Part shown: positions 41,847 to 50,924 of the stretch, one piece after another | Layout of the letters: each line of letters begins with the position of its first letter | How positions within the stretch are numbered: position 1 is the stretch's first letter | NCBI GenBank assembly: GCA_050952465.1 | Contig: JBMNKZ010000014.1 | Location: forward strand, 124,001-188,000 | From: DUPU01 sp050952465 | GTDB taxonomy: Bacteria > Bacillota > Dehalobacteriia > Dehalobacteriales > Dehalobacteriaceae | DNA length: 64,000 nucleotides | Reading direction: 5' to 3' | Translations under genes and position numbers: made by a program | Notes under the pieces: generated by a model | Databases searched by the model: none | What the model was told of the DNA's origin: nothing | What the model saw: the letters and a program-made list of their open reading frames with translations, nothing else

Positions 41847-42686
41847 TTAGCCATAAACCTGTTTCTTTAACAGGCTTAATAAATATAAAAAGGCGGCTGC
41901 CAGCACAATAGTTGCTCCGGTAGCAGTATCCAAGTAATAAGATAAGATTAATCCTGAAATACCGCTGATAACGGATATAATTACGGCTAAAAAATGATAC
42001 TGTCTGACATTGGCCGAAAAATTCCGTGATGCAGCAGCGGGAAGAATCAGAAGAGAGTTAATAATCATAATTCCCACCCATTGAATAGATATGGTTACAA
42101 TCACTGCTAGTGCCACCACAAAAGCAAGTTCTACTTTGCGGACATTGATGCCCCTGCTTCTGGCTAAAGACGGATGAATAGAAAAAAGCATCAAGGTATT
42201 AAAGGAATAATACCAATATCCAATAAAAAGCCCTGAGATAATGAACATTAATTTTATTTCATCAGCAGAAATGCTTAATATGTCGCCTATCAAATAGCCG
42301 GAATATTTGTTAAAGCCCCCTCCCCGGGATAAAATCACAATACCTAGAGCTATGGCTACGGCAGAAAAAACACCAATCACCGTGTCCGTTGAGGTTAGGG
42401 TATACTCCTTTAAATAAGAAATAGCCAATGCCATAAAGATGGCAAAAAGGATCATGGCCCATAAGGGCTCCATTAACCCCATTATCACCCCAATTCCAAT
42501 ACCGGTAAGAGCAGAATGGCCAATAGCATCAGAAAAAAAAGCCATTCGATTATTTACCACCATCGTCCCCAGCATGCCAAATAAGGGTGTCACCAAAAGC
42601 ACGGCTAGGAGTGCATTCAGCATAAAATGATGCTCAGTCCAAGAAAAAGGAAGCAACCTTTCACTTAAGGCATACCAAATTTCCAC
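41847..42686 (-). CDS. znuB: Zinc/manganese ABC transporter permease (ZnuB)
   Basis: 279 residues with about eight hydrophobic segments of the ABC-3 family (FFSDAIGHSALTGIGIG, GIMIINSLLILPAAASRNFS). It forms the membrane channel with the ZnuC ATPase encoded 33 bp upstream. Zur follows downstream after 14 bp. Confidence 0.94.
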   Translation of the reverse strand: MEIWYALSERLLPFSWTEHHFMLNALLAVLLVTPLFGMLGTMVVNNRMAFFSDAIGHSALTGIGIGVIMGLMEPLWAMILFAIFMALAISYLKEYTLTSTDTVIGVFSAVAIALGIVILSRGGGFNKYSGYLIGDILSISADEIKLMFIISGLFIGYWYYSFNTLMLFSIHPSLARSRGINVRKVELAFVVALAVIVTISIQWVGIMIINSLLILPAAASRNFSANVRQYHFLAVIISVISGISGLILSYYLDTATGATIVLAAAFLYLLSLLKKQVYG

Positions 42687-42719
42687 GATCGTATTCCTCT
42701 CATTCAGAAAATCTCTTAT

Positions 42720-43502
42720 TCATGCAGTAAAATCCTGAATACCTTTTTTGTGACCAATTTGGCCAAAAAACTGGACGACCTGGTTGCTTTTTAGCACTTG
42801 TTCCGGACGCCCCTGGGAGATAATGGTCTGATTTAAAAAGACCATGTTATCCGCAAAATGTCTCATCAGATCAATATCATGGGAAACCATGAGAATCGCA
42901 AGATCATACTGCCTTCTAAAATCTGAAACTATTTTGTAAAATAGCTCCCGACCGTTATAATCTACTCCCGAAACCGGTTCATCCAAAAGAAGCAACTCCG
43001 GAATAGGCTCCATAGCCAGGGCTAGAAGTATCCGCTGCATCTCTCCCCCTGACAATTGGCCCACCTTTCTATCAATCAAATGCTCAGCATGAACCCTCGC
43101 GAGACTGCTTAACGTTTCCTCTCTTTTTTTCTTAGGAGAGAAAAGCCAAATGGGTCTTTTGTAATGTCTAATCAAGAATAAATCCTCTACACTTATGGGA
43201 GAGCCGGGATCAAAATCCCATCTTTGGGGGACATATCCTACTTGAGGCTTCCCACGTCTTTTTCCCTCCCGATCCTGGAAGGTAATTTCACCCTGATAGG
43301 CGTTTTCCCCGATAATTGCTTTTAAAAGGGTACTCTTTCCCCCTCCATTAGGGCCGATAATCGCAGTTAACTCCCCACAATGCATATGCAAATTTATATC
43401 ATGAATAATTGCTTTTTGTCCTTTTACAACAGATAAATTTTTGATTTTGGTACAGCACCAACCATAATGTCCTGGAGAAGAAACATTGTGATGATCAGGC
43501 AT
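42720..43502 (-). CDS. znuC: Zinc ABC transporter ATP-binding protein (ZnuC)
   Basis: 260 residues with Walker A GPNGGGKST, signature LSGGEMQRILLALA and Walker B LLLLDEP. Its start codon overlaps the znuA stop by 1 bp (TAATG), so the two are coupled. Confidence 0.94.
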   Translation of the reverse strand: MPDHHNVSSPGHYGWCCTKIKNLSVVKGQKAIIHDINLHMHCGELTAIIGPNGGGKSTLLKAIIGENAYQGEITFQDREGKRRGKPQVGYVPQRWDFDPGSPISVEDLFLIRHYKRPIWLFSPKKKREETLSSLARVHAEHLIDRKVGQLSGGEMQRILLALAMEPIPELLLLDEPVSGVDYNGRELFYKIVSDFRRQYDLAILMVSHDIDLMRHFADNMVFLNQTIISQGRPEQVLKSNQVVQFFGQIGHKKGIQDFTA

Positions 43503-44410
43503 TATTTTAAAGCCTCCTCCAAAGCCTTTAGGTTTTCTTCCATAATCTTAATATAGGCATCTGGGTCTAAAGGCCCTGAAACAGCCGGGTCAAGATAACA
43601 TATCTTTACTCCGGTTTCACGGGCAATAGTTTTTGCAGATTGATAAGAATCCTCCGGTTCAGTAAAAATAGCTTTCACTTCCGACTCTTTTATCTCGTTA
43701 ATTATTTTCACTAATTCTCCCGCACTGGGTTCAGAATCTGGTTCTTGTTGGATTATACCTTTGATATTCAGCTTAAACTCCTGAGCAAAATAGGGAAAAG
43801 CGTCATTTAGGGTAACAATATCGCGGTTTTTAATTTGATCCAGCCTTTCATGCATTCTTTGTTTCAACGCTTCTAATTTTTTTACATAGGCAGCAGTATT
43901 CTCAAGATAAGATTCCGCCCTGGACGGATCCAATTCCGCCAGCTGCCGCCCGATATTATTCACCTGATTGATAGCCCCCGTGACACTTACCCAAAGATGT
44001 GGGTTAACTTCCCCATCGGCTTCCTTGATAAGTTCTAATCCTTCACTGGCATTAATAATTTTTAGGTCAACTTGCCGCTCAATAATTTCATCTAAAAAGG
44101 ACTCCATGCCGGCCCCGTTAACGATCATAATCCTGGCATCCTGTAAGTTCTTCATATCCCCTGGGGTTAATTGATAATCATGGAGGCACCCGGTCATGGA
44201 CTTGGTCATATTCACTACCTCAACCCCGGTAATACCTTCGGTAATATTTAGGGCCATAATATACATAGGATAAAACGATGTGACGATTTTTACCTGAGCG
44301 TCGGACCCAGCTTGTTCGGATTGAACCGGTGTCCCGTTATTTTTATCACTACACCCCGTAAAGAGCAGAGCCAAAATAATAATAAAAAGACAAAATATTC
44401 TTGTTTTCAT
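43502..44410 (-). CDS. znuA: Zinc-binding lipoprotein (ZnuA)
   Basis: 302 residues, cluster-9 metal-binding protein. Lipobox LLFTGC at the end of the signal peptide. Metal ligands are visible as GCLHDYQ and NPHLW, and the acidic ligand YLDP near the C-terminus. The usual third histidine position reads TLNDAFPYF, with Asn where HDAF is common, so the site may be three-ligand or adapted. It is the first gene of the zinc operon, behind a Fur-type operator. Confidence 0.93.
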   Translation of the reverse strand: MKTRIFCLFIIILALLFTGCSDKNNGTPVQSEQAGSDAQVKIVTSFYPMYIMALNITEGITGVEVVNMTKSMTGCLHDYQLTPGDMKNLQDARIMIVNGAGMESFLDEIIERQVDLKIINASEGLELIKEADGEVNPHLWVSVTGAINQVNNIGRQLAELDPSRAESYLENTAAYVKKLEALKQRMHERLDQIKNRDIVTLNDAFPYFAQEFKLNIKGIIQQEPDSEPSAGELVKIINEIKESEVKAIFTEPEDSYQSAKTIARETGVKICYLDPAVSGPLDPDAYIKIMEENLKALEEALK

Positions 44411-44436
44411 GATATTATATATCCTCCATTCAAATA

Positions 44437-44453
44437 CAAATGAGAATCATTTG
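44437..44453 (-). promoter_or_regulatory. Fur/Zur-type operator upstream of znuA
   Basis: CAAATGA-GAA-TCATTTG, a perfect 7-bp inverted repeat with 3-nt centre, 27 bp upstream of the znuA ATG. It resembles the Fur-superfamily box. The neighbouring Zur is the likely ligand. Confidence 0.7.
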
Positions 44454-44499
44454 CATTACCTGTTTATACTATCATGTTAACCAGAATATTACAATATTA

Positions 44500-45231
44500 T
44501 TACGAATTTTTTCTGATACGGCTCAACCAGGAAATAAGAATAGATAACTCATAAAGAAGAATCATAGGAAGGGCCATTAAGGTTTGGGTAATCATATCCG
44601 GAGTAGGGGTTAAGACAGCAGCAATGACAAAAGTTAGAACAATAGCAAGTTTTCGTTTCGCACTCATGGTCTTATAAGTAATTAAGCCTATTCTGGTAAG
44701 GAAGAGAGCAGCTAAAGGAAGTTGAAAGATAAATCCAAAGGGGAGCAGTACAGAAATGACAAAACTCAGATACCTGGAGGCTCCAAGCATGGGAATAAAT
44801 CCATAACCGGCAGTGAGGATCAGAAACTTTAAAGCCACACCGAGGACGAAATAATAGGAAAAAGCTATCCCGGCAGTAAAAAGAATCAGTGAAACAGGAA
44901 CAATTACCAGCGCATATTTTTTTTCCTTGGCCTGAAGAGCCGGAAGAATAAAACGCCAAACCTGCCAAAGAATGATGGGCAGAGCAAAAAATAAGCCGGC
45001 AAAAGCGGCCGCTTTTAGTTTGGCCATGAAGCCTTCAAAGGGAGTTAAAATGACCAGTTGTAATTCCAATTCCTGAAGGGGCAATGTCAGAAAATCAAAT
45101 ATTCGCTCTTGAAAAACGAGGAATGCGGCAGTAGTTAAAATAAGCCAGGCTGAAATAGAGATAATTAAAGTTTTTCGTAAGTCCTGCAAATGCTCTACCA
45201 CTGACATCGGTTTATCTTGAGACAATTTCAT
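44500..45231 (-). CDS. tatC: Sec-independent protein translocase TatC
   Basis: 243 residues with six hydrophobic segments. It has the N-terminal PMSVVEHLQDLRKTL motif with the signal-recognising Glu, and later KFLILTAGYGFIPM and PDMITQTLMALPM. It is the twin-arginine signal receptor. No TatA gene is next to it. Confidence 0.95.
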   Translation of the reverse strand: MKLSQDKPMSVVEHLQDLRKTLIISISAWLILTTAAFLVFQERIFDFLTLPLQELELQLVILTPFEGFMAKLKAAAFAGLFFALPIILWQVWRFILPALQAKEKKYALVIVPVSLILFTAGIAFSYYFVLGVALKFLILTAGYGFIPMLGASRYLSFVISVLLPFGFIFQLPLAALFLTRIGLITYKTMSAKRKLAIVLTFVIAAVLTPTPDMITQTLMALPMILLYELSILISWLSRIRKNS

Positions 45232-45273
45232 CGCCCCTGAAGATCAATTTTATTAAAATTTTCTGCCATTGCG

Positions 45274-46035
45274 CTATAACGCATGGCAGAGAGCCGCTTC
45301 AGGTCTTGCCAGATGATTTGAAGCCATTACCTCAAACTCGTCGATAATGTCCATCATATCTTTCGATTCCTGACCCATAGAAATCTTTAAGAGGTTTTTC
45401 CGAGCAATATTAAGGAAGTCTCCTGGTACCAGGGGATATTTTTCTTTGATGACACCCCACGCCATCCCCAGATTAAGGCCAAATTGCTCTAAAGCATCTG
45501 CTTGTCTCTCATTGCATCCTGCTAAGGAACCGCCAATTTTACAAGCTAAACCGGTTAAAAGGCCGTATTCCATCAGAAGAACATCCAAATAATCTTTATT
45601 TAAACCCCGCCCATGCTCAATTACTTCACGCCTGATCGTGCCTCCCTCATTCATTTTACAAATAACAGAGGCCAAAGGGGCAAGCCATTCCAACAAATTA
45701 TGATCGCTTAATTTTTTAAAGAATTTACTAAAAAGATAATCACCCACAAGAACCGGAAATTGAGGTACATCTTTCGGACATTCATCGGGAATCTGATTAT
45801 GAATATCCTGGGCTAAATGAATTAGTTCAACTACTCCTGCCATCATCATACACCCATAGTTATATCCTTTAAATACCTTAGCCGAGAGAACCAATAAAGC
45901 CGGTCTTAAGGATGTATCCAGACAGGATGGGTTAAAACCCGGGATAAACTTTGATAGGTGACCTGATTTTAAGCAATAATCTTTTTCCAAATGGGCAAAT
46001 AATTCCTTCAGCTCAAATTGAATAGAAGTAAACAT
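45274..46035 (-). CDS. Degenerate polyprenyl-synthase-like protein
   Basis: 253 residues with the all-helical trans-prenyl-synthase pattern (LRPALLVLSAKVF, VGDYLFSKFFKKL). Both catalytic aspartate motifs are lost: the first reads HLAQDIHNQIPDE instead of DDxxD, and the second region reads GVIKEKYPLVPGD. It is also shorter than active synthases (about 320). A regulatory or partner subunit is conceivable, as in heterodimeric synthases, but there is no partner next door. GGGAGG precedes ATG 46035. Confidence 0.7.
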   Translation of the reverse strand: MFTSIQFELKELFAHLEKDYCLKSGHLSKFIPGFNPSCLDTSLRPALLVLSAKVFKGYNYGCMMMAGVVELIHLAQDIHNQIPDECPKDVPQFPVLVGDYLFSKFFKKLSDHNLLEWLAPLASVICKMNEGGTIRREVIEHGRGLNKDYLDVLLMEYGLLTGLACKIGGSLAGCNERQADALEQFGLNLGMAWGVIKEKYPLVPGDFLNIARKNLLKISMGQESKDMMDIIDEFEVMASNHLARPEAALCHAL

Positions 46036-46234
46036 AAGGGACCTCCCTTGCTACTATATCATCAAAGGACATACCTTCAAAAAAGAAGAGTCCCCAATGC
46101 AATTATATTTAATCTACAGTTATAACTACTGCATTATTATACATGAAAATTATTGAATAGAGTATTTTTTTGTTCATCTAACGCCTCGTTATATTAAATA
46201 TTCTCTTTATCAGAATAAATTCCTTCCTAAATTA

Positions 46235-46274
46235 AATAAGCCTCCCAACACTTTTCCATGTTGACAGGCTTATT
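46235..46274 (-). terminator. Terminator after speD
   Basis: AATAAGCCT and AGGCTTATT pair around a partially structured loop, followed on the minus strand by TAATTT. It lies 70 bp beyond the speD stop. Confidence 0.65.
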
Positions 46275-46344
46275 CTAACTTTAATACTTTTTGGCTATGT
46301 CTTTCATTTTTACAGCCTAGTAAAATAAATATCCCTCCCAAAAA

Positions 46345-46716
46345 TTAACACGCCGCCTGGGGAAGATGAACATTGGTACCTCGTTCAATTTCTTTTGCCT
46401 CCATATTACTTGCCTGGAAACTATCTGCTAAAAAATTGACCGCATCCCATGGATTAACAGTATCACCACAGGTAAATACATCTACCGCAGCATATCCCAG
46501 TTCCGGCCAAGTATGAATCGCTAAATGTGATTCCGAAATCACCACTACCCCGCTAACACCCTGGGGACTAAACTTATGGAACACAAATTCTCTTACCTCT
46601 GCCCCTGCTTCCAAAGCAGCCTTAATCATCATTCCTTCAACTTTTTTTAAATCGTTTAGTGCCTCAAATGGACAACCATGAAATTCTGCCAACACATGGC
46701 GACCTAAAGCCCTCAA
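46345..46716 (-). CDS. speD: S-adenosylmethionine decarboxylase proenzyme (SpeD)
   Basis: 123 residues, prokaryotic class 1b. Self-cleavage site SES with S63 becoming the pyruvoyl group, and catalytic H68 and C83 (SESHLAIHTWPE, FTCGD) at the same numbers as the T. maritima enzyme. TTG start at 46716 with GGAGG 8 bp upstream. It provides decarboxylated SAM for spermidine synthesis. A spermidine synthase gene is not in the window. Confidence 0.96.
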   Translation of the reverse strand: MRALGRHVLAEFHGCPFEALNDLKKVEGMMIKAALEAGAEVREFVFHKFSPQGVSGVVVISESHLAIHTWPELGYAAVDVFTCGDTVNPWDAVNFLADSFQASNMEAKEIERGTNVHLPQAAC

Positions 46717-46856
46717 TTATCATTCCTCCTTTACCGGTTCCCATTTACCACTGGAGTCTATTTCAATAGCTATCATTTTAGCATAATCTTTTTGAATGTC
46801 AATAGGATACCTTTACGCCTTTCCAATGGCCTAAACAGAGTTCTTATGATACCTTA

Positions 46857-49076
46857 CTAATCTTCCCTCAATTGTTCTTGTTCCTCAATCACCAAAAATA
46901 TTAAAGGAGCAGCAGCGAAGATGCTCATTGTAGCCGCGGCTACGATTCCAGAATCATTAAAAACCAAGGCAACCAGGCTTCCTATTACCACCCCCCAAAA
47001 TCCTTTGTTAAGATAAGGATATTTTTCCTGCACCCTTTTCATTACTCCCATAGGACGATAAAAAAGAGATGCGGTGGCAGCCAGGGTTACCAGAAAAACC
47101 TGGCCCCAAATAGTCCAGCGGATCAGCCTGATGTTGGTTGCCATCTTTCTCACGATGATATTATATGCTTCAGAAATTCCATTTGCTCGCATTAAATTTA
47201 CAGCCCGTCCAAAATGAGATTGGGCACTAACGGTTTGGGCAGCATCCCACATGGCAAAACCTATTAGGAAACAAAGAAGCGTCCCTCCTGCAAAAGCAAA
47301 TTGTTTTAGTGAAACCCGTTTCGGCATCATTAGATAAATTGTAATGCCAAAACCTGCCAGAGCAGCCAGGGATCCTCCCGCATTAGTACCGATACGCGGC
47401 GAAGCTATCAAAAAAATAATGATCAAAGAAAATATGGAGGCCAGCCAAAAACAAATTCTTTTACCTTGCGAAATTTGCATTAAGGAGGCAATTGCAATTA
47501 CAAAAGCCCCGATCCACACCCCCATATACTCATTACCCAGACCGTAATATCGTGCCCCACCCATGGCATCATAGCCCAAAACAGAGCTTTTCATTAATGT
47601 GGCACCAAAAATAAGATCCAAAAAAATAGTTCCTGCTGTAAGCAAGCAAATGGTAAAAAAGGGAAATAGGGGATGATACTTTACTGTAAACATAGAAATT
47701 CCTGTTATTAAAAAAACGGTGAAAACAAGCATTCCTAAATACCTGATAATTGAGGGGCCGGGGTATACCCCTAAGATTAAAAATGCTAAAGGGAAAGACG
47801 CTAAAGCCATCAGAACAGGCTGCATCAGCTTTGATTTTTTCCTGAAAACAACTAATAGTAATATTGCAGCCACGACCACGATGATTTGTCCTAAGACATA
47901 ACCTTTGACCAGTGACGGACGATATTTATTAACAAAAATAAGTTCTTGGTTAACCTGAAGTAAAGTCTTTAGAGTATCAGTTTTACCCGCCTGATTCCCC
48001 TCTAAAGGAACAACATGCATGGGTCGGCCGGTCATAGATTCCGGCACAGGAAGAGCGAAAAAATCCAGTACGGTAGGAGCTATATCTGTATTAGACACGA
48101 TACCCTCCCGTCGGGTAGTACTAGAGGTAAGGAATCCTCCCTGGCCGTCTTTCTTCCAATATATAAGAGGAGTTACCCAATTCCTCTCCTCGATCCCATT
48201 TCGGGAAGGAGTCGGTACAACTATCATCAATAGTGCGTCATAGGGGGAGATTCTTTGAACTAGATCACTTATAAAGCCATCTATTTCCCTCAGAATTTTT
48301 TCTTTACTTTCCAAAAATACCTGTTCCAAAGCGTATTCCTTTTGGTTCATCAAACGGACAGTATCTCCTGTCTCGACAACAACCAGATCCGCCTTTTCCA
48401 AGGCAATGGTGAGATATTCCCCCATTTGTTGATAGTTTTTAGATTGAGAGAGGAGATGGCCTTCCCTTTCTTTGACCAAACCCTCGTCAATAAAACCATA
48501 ATCCACGATCCCCAGCCTATCCATGGCAACAGCTGCTGCCTGTCGGCCATAATCTTCCCCCCCGTCCCTTCTGCCATCTGCCTCCCCAATCACTGCGGTT
48601 TTTAAGCCCGCTTGATGGAGGGTTTCCCCAAGCAACCCAGGCTCACCAGCGGATATATGAGCTTCATTATTCCTTTGGATTCCAGCGATGTCCAAATGAA
48701 TCATATTCTCCGGCAGAACTTTCCGTCCGGTGCGCTGATAAAAAATTTCCCCGGCCTTTTTATTTTGATATTCTTCCCCGGCAACAAAAGCAAGTCCTGA
48801 ATTGCTACTCCCTAAAGCCACTCGCCCTGCTCCTATTGTCACCATGCTATGAGAACGCACTCTGCCCCCTGCTGTATTAGTATTGGTCAAACTTAGGCCT
48901 CCTTCCTTAATCAATTGTTTCAGGGTAGGCATGGGTGCCTCATTAATATCCTCCAGGGAGATATAATCTATCAGGATAAGTACAACCTTTTTTTCCATTT
49001 CTGCTTCCGCATCCCGGGCAAATACTACAAATAAAAATAGGTTTGCTAAAATAAAGGCTATCCATTTCTTAAGCAT
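46857..49076 (-). CDS. Membrane protein with alkaline-phosphatase-like extracellular domain
   Basis: About 739 residues from ATG 49076 (AAGAAGG 7 bp upstream). A signal anchor (about 5-25) is followed by an alkaline-phosphatase-superfamily-like domain (about 30-370: VVLILIDYISLEDI, GETLHQAGLKTAVIGEADG, VVVETGDTVR, NTDIAPTVLDFF). Then come about ten hydrophobic segments (400-730), including YYGLGNEYMGVWIGA and SPRIGTNAGGS. This layout recurs in Firmicutes and Actinobacteria without a firm function. It overlaps the upstream glycosyltransferase gene by 8 bp, so cell-surface glycan or lipid modification is a reasonable guess. Confidence 0.75.
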   Translation of the reverse strand: MLKKWIAFILANLFLFVVFARDAEAEMEKKVVLILIDYISLEDINEAPMPTLKQLIKEGGLSLTNTNTAGGRVRSHSMVTIGAGRVALGSSNSGLAFVAGEEYQNKKAGEIFYQRTGRKVLPENMIHLDIAGIQRNNEAHISAGEPGLLGETLHQAGLKTAVIGEADGRRDGGEDYGRQAAAVAMDRLGIVDYGFIDEGLVKEREGHLLSQSKNYQQMGEYLTIALEKADLVVVETGDTVRLMNQKEYALEQVFLESKEKILREIDGFISDLVQRISPYDALLMIVVPTPSRNGIEERNWVTPLIYWKKDGQGGFLTSSTTRREGIVSNTDIAPTVLDFFALPVPESMTGRPMHVVPLEGNQAGKTDTLKTLLQVNQELIFVNKYRPSLVKGYVLGQIIVVVAAILLLVVFRKKSKLMQPVLMALASFPLAFLILGVYPGPSIIRYLGMLVFTVFLITGISMFTVKYHPLFPFFTICLLTAGTIFLDLIFGATLMKSSVLGYDAMGGARYYGLGNEYMGVWIGAFVIAIASLMQISQGKRICFWLASIFSLIIIFLIASPRIGTNAGGSLAALAGFGITIYLMMPKRVSLKQFAFAGGTLLCFLIGFAMWDAAQTVSAQSHFGRAVNLMRANGISEAYNIIVRKMATNIRLIRWTIWGQVFLVTLAATASLFYRPMGVMKRVQEKYPYLNKGFWGVVIGSLVALVFNDSGIVAAATMSIFAAAPLIFLVIEEQEQLRED

Positions 49077-50241
49077 GGGCATACCTTCTTTCCTGATCTT
49101 TAGTTACCCCTCCCTGAGCAATTTCTAGATATATTTCTTCAGTTTGCTGCACCATCTTTTCGATGGTAAACTGACTTCTGGCTCTTTGCCCGGCCGCCTC
49201 CGCCAATTTCTCTGACCATTTTGGTCTTTTTAGCAGTTCCAAAATTCCCTGGGCTAGGGCCTGTTGATTACCGGGCGGCACTAATAATCCAAACTCTCGA
49301 TGGACAATTAATTCCGGGATACCCCCGGTAGCACTGGCCACTATCGGCCGTTTAGCTGCCATAGCTTCTATTAAACTGATGGACAATCCCTCAGACAATG
49401 AGGGCATCACAAATACATCGATTAAGGGATATATTTCACTTATGTTTTGATAATGGCCGGTAAAAATAATTTTATCTCTTAAACCAATTTTTGATGCCTG
49501 GTGCTCCAGTTCCCTTCTTAATGGCCCATCACCAACAACTAAAAATTGAACCTGATCCACTACTTGAGAAACTTGAAAGGCTGCTTGGATAAAATGTTTT
49601 ATTCCTTTTTGAGGAGCGAGTCTGGCAACCGTCCCAACCACAGGAAAAACCGGGTTTAGCCCTAAACGAATTTTATCATAAGGGGTGGTTTTCTTATTAA
49701 AGAATTCAGTATTAATGCCGTTATAAATTACCTGTATCTTATCCTCCGGAACCCCCTCCCATAACATGATTTCTTTCTTTAATGCCTGGGAAACAGTAAT
49801 GAATTTATCCGTCTTATAGGAAAGACATTGCTGCACCTTAGCGATCATCTGCCGTCGGTACTCCGGCATTTGATATTGATAAATAGAATTATGTACAGTC
49901 GATAACAAGTATGGTAAGGCGTGTCTTTTACAAAATGAAGCAGCAATCCGACCTACTAATCCTGCTTTCATTCCGTGGGTATGGATAAGATGGATTTCTT
50001 TTTCCTTAACCAATTCTATCAACTTAAACACACTGTGCATATCGGAAAATAAAGAAAAATGGCCTTTTAACGGAATCTCTACCACTTCCACATCCGTATT
50101 CTTAAGGTAAGGATTCCATTCATCCCCTTTGGGGCACGCCAAAACCAGTTTATATTTTGTTTTATCTAAATGTCGGAGTAAAGATAATAAATGATTTTTT
50201 ATTCCGCCTTCTGCTGGACGAACCAGATGGAGAATATTCAT
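49069..50241 (-). CDS. Glycosyltransferase family 4
   Basis: About 390 residues. GT-B fold: N-terminal GxxxH-like segment HLVRPAEGGIKNHL, HTHGMKAGLVGR, then the C-terminal nucleotide-sugar site GTVARLAPQKGI and VMPSLSEGLSISLIEAMA. ATG 50241 (GAAGGAAG 8 bp upstream) is chosen over an in-frame start 12 codons earlier. It is coupled with the following phosphatase-like membrane protein; a surface polysaccharide or glycolipid is the likely product. Confidence 0.9.
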   Translation of the reverse strand: MNILHLVRPAEGGIKNHLLSLLRHLDKTKYKLVLACPKGDEWNPYLKNTDVEVVEIPLKGHFSLFSDMHSVFKLIELVKEKEIHLIHTHGMKAGLVGRIAASFCKRHALPYLLSTVHNSIYQYQMPEYRRQMIAKVQQCLSYKTDKFITVSQALKKEIMLWEGVPEDKIQVIYNGINTEFFNKKTTPYDKIRLGLNPVFPVVGTVARLAPQKGIKHFIQAAFQVSQVVDQVQFLVVGDGPLRRELEHQASKIGLRDKIIFTGHYQNISEIYPLIDVFVMPSLSEGLSISLIEAMAAKRPIVASATGGIPELIVHREFGLLVPPGNQQALAQGILELLKRPKWSEKLAEAAGQRARSQFTIEKMVQQTEEIYLEIAQGGVTKDQERRYAHA

Positions 50242-50331
50242 CTTTTTTACTTCCTTCTCAGTAGTTAATCCTAACAATTTGTTAGTTTAACCGGGAGAAG
50301 AATAAGTATGCGTATTGCCATAAAAAAAATA

Positions 50332-50352
50332 GGGCTGCATATTATGCAACCC
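50332..50352 (-). terminator. REP-like palindrome acting as terminator, copy 2
   Basis: Minus strand GGGTTGCATAATATGCAGCCC followed by TATTTTTTTTATGG. It is the same palindrome as at 10809 and 58232, here with a U-tract, and it ends the transcript of the 86-aa gene. Confidence 0.7.
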
Positions 50353-50400
50353 TTCACATATACCAAAAAACTATAAACCTTTCCCTAATCAAAATCTAAA

Positions 50401-50661
50401 CTATTTTCCATTAATTAAGTCAAGGCACTTTTGGGCCATCTCCAATTGATGATGTAACGTCGTTTTAAGTTCTCTAAATTCATCTCTGCTTAATTCCGTA
50501 TAACCTTTTCTCCCGGTGTGCTTTTTTACCATATAATCCACCTCATCAGGGGCGAAACCCACATCCACCAGTTGTTCCTTTAGTTTTTTGATTTCATTCC
50601 ACTCAACCTTGCACACCTTATCTTTGTCTGCATCATTTAAGAAACTCAGAATAAAACTCAA
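50401..50661 (-). CDS. Small protein of unknown function under a c-di-GMP riboswitch
   Basis: 86 residues starting with TTG 50661, which has AAAGGAGG exactly 8 bp upstream; an in-frame GTG two codons earlier is too close to the Shine-Dalgarno, and the frame further upstream runs into riboswitch sequence. It is charged and helical (LNDADKDKVCKVEWNEIKKLKEQL, then ELSRDEFRELKTTLHHQLEMAQKCLDLI), with no signal peptide or membrane segment. No family recognised. Its only clear clue is control by the c-di-GMP-I aptamer immediately upstream, which suggests a role in motility, adhesion or surface attachment. Confidence 0.65.
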   Translation of the reverse strand: MSFILSFLNDADKDKVCKVEWNEIKKLKEQLVDVGFAPDEVDYMVKKHTGRKGYTELSRDEFRELKTTLHHQLEMAQKCLDLINGK

Positions 50662-50748
50662 AATCACAACCTCCTTTGATGATGGAAAAAATTGATTCCT
50701 AAAAACTTTTGCCACACCAACAAAAAAGGTTGTCCCTCTTTTTGGTAT

Positions 50749-50835
50749 GGTCTGCAATCAGGCGATCATATCGCAAGAGCGACTTAGACCCTTGACTTTG
50801 CGTCCCTGCCTTTCAGTCAGGTTTGCCTTTAAACC
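50749..50835 (-). ncRNA. c-di-GMP-I (GEMM-I) riboswitch aptamer
   Basis: The minus strand shows the diagnostic core GGCAAACC, a GAAA-containing P2 hairpin, GGGACGCAAAG, and GGGTCTAAG, then a P3 receptor region (GATATGATCGCCTGATTGC). P1 closes as GGTTT with AGACC. The predicted transcription start is within a few bases of the aptamer. The expression platform (50662-50748) contains alternative stems including CAAAAAGAGG/CCTTTTTTG. Confidence 0.85.
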
Positions 50836-50845
50836 GCTACTTATA

Positions 50846-50854
50846 ATTATACCA
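50846..50854 (-). promoter_or_regulatory. Extended -10 promoter of the riboswitch transcript
   Basis: Minus strand TGGTATAAT (extended -10) without a strong -35. The start would fall near 50838, just before P1 of the aptamer. Confidence 0.6.
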
Positions 50855-50924
50855 TATTTCGGCAAAAAATGAGATATTCCTTTAAAATTTTTAAATAGGA
50901 CAAGGTTCCTGTTCCCCAATCCCA

